Part shown: one piece after another, positions 61,605 to 64,000 of the stretch
How the letters are laid out: each line of letters starts with the position of its first letter
Numbering within the stretch: the stretch's first letter is position 1
Assembly (NCBI GenBank): GCA_033391075.1
Contig: JAWPMV010000001.1
Location: forward strand, 4,092,001 to 4,156,000
Direction of reading: 5' to 3'
From: Bacteroidia bacterium
Lineage (GTDB): Bacteria; Bacteroidota; Bacteroidia; J057
DNA length: 64,000 nucleotides
Made by a program: the position numbers and the translations under genes
The notes under the pieces: model-generated
The model's input: only the letters and a program-made list of their open reading frames with translations
What the model was told of the DNA's origin: nothing
The model's database searches: none

Positions 61605-62915
61605 ATGGAATCCGCCAAATATACCAAAATAAGCCTCATATTACTTGTAACGATCACTTGTTTTCTAAGTTTCGCTTGTGAGGGAAGTGGCCAGAATAAT
61701 TCTTCTGCCGAACAAAAGGCTGTAGAAATGAGGGAAGGAGAACAAGTAGACGAGCAAAGCAAGCGCAGAGCCGCACTCAAAACAGGTCCTGAAATGCTTT
61801 TTGAGCAGCATTTGGCTAAGCTTGAGGGGAAATCCATCGCTGTTGTAGCCAATCATACCTCCCAATTCCGCAATGGAACCCATCTAGTAGATAGCCTCAT
61901 AAGTACAGGAATAAAGGTCGAGAAAGTTTTTGCTCCTGAACATGGATTCAGAGGTACGGCAGATGCTGGAGAAGCGGTAGAAAGCGGTAAAGATGCAAAA
62001 ACAGGTCTTCCTATCATCAGTCTTTACGGTAAAAATAAAAAGCCGAGTAAAGAACAGATGGAAGGGCTGGATATGGTCATCTTTGATATTCAGGATGTGG
62101 GTTCTAGACATTATACCTATATCGGTACCATGACTTATGTGATGGAAGCCTGTGCAGAGAAAGGCATTCCTATCATGGTTCTCGACCGTCCCAATCCCAA
62201 TGGCTGGTATGTAGATGGTCCGGTCTTGAAAGCCGGAAACAATTCCTTTATCGGCATGCACGAAATTCCCATTGTCCATGGAATGAGCATCGCGGAATAT
62301 GCTAACATGGTCAATGGAGAAAACTGGCTAGCAGATGGCCTAAAGGTAGAACTCGAAGTGGTTCCCTGTGAAGGCTACGTACATAGCATGCGCTGGGAAG
62401 ATACCGGTCTGGACTGGATTCCCCCCTCTCCTAATCTCGGTACTGAATACAGCGCATATTTATATCCGGCCATTTGTTGGCTGGAACCAACTCCAGCCAG
62501 TGTAGGAAGAGGAACACATGATGCCTTTACTATTGTAGGTGCCCCCTGGTATACACCCGCAGCTGGCAGCTACAAAGGCCTGGAAACTGAAGCCTATAGT
62601 TTTACCCCTGTTTCTTTAGCAGGCAAATCAAAATACCCCAAGTTTCAGGATGAAACCTGTAAGGGGATAAAATTCTCGAACCGAGTTTCAGGCAAAGCCC
62701 TCCTGATTGCAGGTATAGAAATTATAAAAGAACTATACGCACAGGCACCCGATAAAAAAGCCTTCTTCAAAAAAGGGTTTAACAAATGGCCGGGAAGCGG
62801 TGAATTTCAACAACAACTGGAATCTGGAGTACCAACAGAAGAAATTTATACTTCCTGGCAGGAAGAGATTAGGGCATTTCAGCAGATTAGAAACAAATAT
62901 TTGCTTTATCCTTGA
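61605..62915 (+). CDS. namZ: NamZ-like exo-beta-N-acetylmuramidase (DUF1343) lipoprotein
   Basis: 436 aa; lipobox SFAC (Cys ~25). DUF1343/GH171 motifs: VVANHTSQFRNGTHLVD, APEHGFRGTADAGEAV, FDIQDVGSRHYTYIGTM, LDRPNPNG, WIPPSPNLGTE and GRGTHDAFTIVGAPW. Characterised NamZ enzymes release terminal MurNAc from peptidoglycan fragments for recycling. Export as a lipoprotein matches periplasmic cell-wall salvage. It is transcribed alone between the LolC/E-like gene (divergent) and a glycosyltransferase. Confidence 0.92.
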   Translation: MESAKYTKISLILLVTITCFLSFACEGSGQNNSSAEQKAVEMREGEQVDEQSKRRAALKTGPEMLFEQHLAKLEGKSIAVVANHTSQFRNGTHLVDSLISTGIKVEKVFAPEHGFRGTADAGEAVESGKDAKTGLPIISLYGKNKKPSKEQMEGLDMVIFDIQDVGSRHYTYIGTMTYVMEACAEKGIPIMVLDRPNPNGWYVDGPVLKAGNNSFIGMHEIPIVHGMSIAEYANMVNGENWLADGLKVELEVVPCEGYVHSMRWEDTGLDWIPPSPNLGTEYSAYLYPAICWLEPTPASVGRGTHDAFTIVGAPWYTPAAGSYKGLETEAYSFTPVSLAGKSKYPKFQDETCKGIKFSNRVSGKALLIAGIEIIKELYAQAPDKKAFFKKGFNKWPGSGEFQQQLESGVPTEEIYTSWQEEIRAFQQIRNKYLLYP

Positions 62916-62984
62916 TCCTGAGGCAAGTTTTCGGCAATAAAGGACATTTTCTAAGCTTGATCTTAGGCTATCCCTAATATTTCC

Positions 62985-62992
62985 TAAATTTG
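62985..62992 (+). promoter_or_regulatory. Promoter -7 box for glycosyltransferase
   Basis: TAAATTTG perfectly fits TAnnTTTG 23 bp before ATG 63015. The -33 may be TTAG (62963-62966). Confidence 0.5.
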
Positions 62993-63014
62993 CCGACCAA
63001 TATCACCGAATGCT

Positions 63015-63971
63015 ATGGATATTTCTGTTGTAGTGCCTTTATATAATGAAGATGAATCAATTCCAGAATTGATGGAATGGATTGATCGTATCATGAAGGA
63101 GAATAACTTCAGCTATGAAGTTTTGATGGTTGATGATGGGAGCAAGGATAAATCCTGGGAAGTTGTGCAGGGCATGACAGAGAAGTATCCACAATTGAAG
63201 GGGATTCGGTTTGGGCGAAATTATGGAAAGTCTGCGGCCCTTCATGTAGGCTTTCAGGCGACTCAGGGAGATGTGGTCATTACTATGGATGCAGATCTGC
63301 AGGATAGTCCAGATGAAATCCCGGGATTATATAAAATGATTGCTGAAGATGGTTTTGATCTGGTGTCCGGCTGGAAGAAGAAACGCTACGACCCTATTTC
63401 CAAAACCATTCCTTCCAAATTCTTCAACTTCATCACCCGCAAAGTTTCGGGCATCCATAATCTTCACGATTTCAATTGTGGTTTGAAGGCCTATCGCAGT
63501 GAGGTAGTAAAAGCCATAGAAATCTATGGAGAAATGCATCGGCAAATCCCACTCATTGCAAAATGGGCCGGATTTGAGAAGATAGGGGAAAAGGTAGTTG
63601 AGCACAGAGCCCGTAAATATGGAGTCTCTAAATTTGGCTTAAACCGATTTATCAACGGTTTCCTCGATCTTTTTACCATCGTATTTACGCAGAAGTACTT
63701 AAAAAAGCCCATGCACTTTTTCGGTACATGGGGCGTATTATTTGCTGTAATCGGAGGCTCTACCCTGGCCTATCTGGCTTTTATCAAATTGGCTCTGGGC
63801 GAAGGACTCGGGCATAGAATTCCCGCCCTTATGTTCGGCTCTGTTACAGTACTTCTAGGATTTATCCTGTTTAGTACGGGTCTCCTGGGCGAAATGATCA
63901 GTAGAACTGACCCCAATCGAAATTCCTATCGCATAGCTGAGACGGTAGGAGATATGGTCAAGGTTGAGTAG
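63015..63971 (+). CDS. Family 2 glycosyltransferase, DPM1/GtrB-like
   Basis: 318 aa. GT-A nucleotide-sugar fold: VVPLYNEDESIPEL, MVDDGSKDKSW, the DxD-type MDADLQDSPDEIP, and HDFNCGLKAYRSEVV. Two C-terminal membrane helices (~235-258 and ~268-292) as in polyprenyl-phosphate glycosyltransferases (GtrB/ArnC/DPM group). It probably moves a sugar from a nucleotide donor to undecaprenyl phosphate at the inner membrane for envelope glycan or protein glycosylation. A second ATG at 63010 is out of frame. Its stop is 29 bp before the window end. Confidence 0.92.
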   Translation: MDISVVVPLYNEDESIPELMEWIDRIMKENNFSYEVLMVDDGSKDKSWEVVQGMTEKYPQLKGIRFGRNYGKSAALHVGFQATQGDVVITMDADLQDSPDEIPGLYKMIAEDGFDLVSGWKKKRYDPISKTIPSKFFNFITRKVSGIHNLHDFNCGLKAYRSEVVKAIEIYGEMHRQIPLIAKWAGFEKIGEKVVEHRARKYGVSKFGLNRFINGFLDLFTIVFTQKYLKKPMHFFGTWGVLFAVIGGSTLAYLAFIKLALGEGLGHRIPALMFGSVTVLLGFILFSTGLLGEMISRTDPNRNSYRIAETVGDMVKVE

Positions 63972-64000
63972 CCTCTCTAAACCCTTCCTGACCCCTTCCG

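Overview
The window is chromosomal DNA from a member of the Bacteroidota, of a Cytophagales/Saprospirales-like type; I cannot place it more finely. The evidence is five TonB-dependent receptors with carboxypeptidase-regulatory N-termini, a type IX secretion (T9SS) sorting domain, GLPGLI, DUF4249 and DUF4292 proteins, lipoproteins in large number, and promoters of the Bacteroidota form TTTG-N~19-TAnnTTTG. No rRNA, tRNA, CRISPR array, transposase or prophage was seen.

Layout. 1-1519 (-): 5' part of a large secreted protein of ~82-residue tandem repeats, running off the left edge. 2186-6993 (+): three-gene operon of planctomycete-type cytochrome c / DUF1592, DUF1552 and DUF2231-cytochrome-LRR proteins, closed by a strong terminator. 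7045-13867: a TonB receptor (-), a glycine-rich T9SS-secreted protein (+) and a second TonB receptor (+). 13932-15882 (+): DUF4292 lipoprotein overlapping an EnvC-like degenerate LytM protein. 16018-21937 (-): a co-directional run of a secreted protein, TPR protein, DUF58 protein, LytTR response regulator, membrane LAS-type peptidase, FtsE-like ATPase, a 71-residue protein and a PspC protein.

22189-34257 is the most unusual block. It holds two exported TPR-CHAT (caspase-like) proteins, a secreted metzincin-type metalloprotease, three lipoproteins of unknown function, and a sigma-70-like factor with a membrane-anchored TPR partner resembling an anti-sigma factor. Most of it (about 23.53-33.2 kb) is clearly more AT-rich than its flanks, and both composition boundaries fall inside genes.

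34621-44913: carotenoid desaturase (+), TonB receptor with its DUF4249 lipoprotein (+), a TPR membrane protein (-), a GLPGLI protein (+) and an Oar-like TonB receptor (-) whose reading frame is broken by one in-frame TAG at codon 58. 45192-50082 is a purine-salvage cluster: NCS2/AzgA permease (-), ADA2-like deaminase (+), NUP-family purine nucleoside protein (+) and a lipoprotein (+). 50363-51369 holds a lipoprotein with a cysteine/glycine-zipper tail and a small membrane protein. The rest contains a CvfB-like S1 protein, a glycine-loop outer-membrane receptor, DUF5995, a YghZ-like aldo/keto reductase, an MBL-fold hydrolase, a PKD protein lacking a signal peptide but ending in five membrane helices, a LolC/E-like permease, NamZ (DUF1343) and a family-2 glycosyltransferase.

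Three intergenic sites (18.55, 22.1 and 36.1 kb) carry related imperfect palindromes built of GTGTT/AACAC words. They look like a dispersed repeat that sits just downstream of genes. Several genes were assigned a start codon inside the longest open frame, because that frame began at TTG or GTG or overlapped a promoter box.
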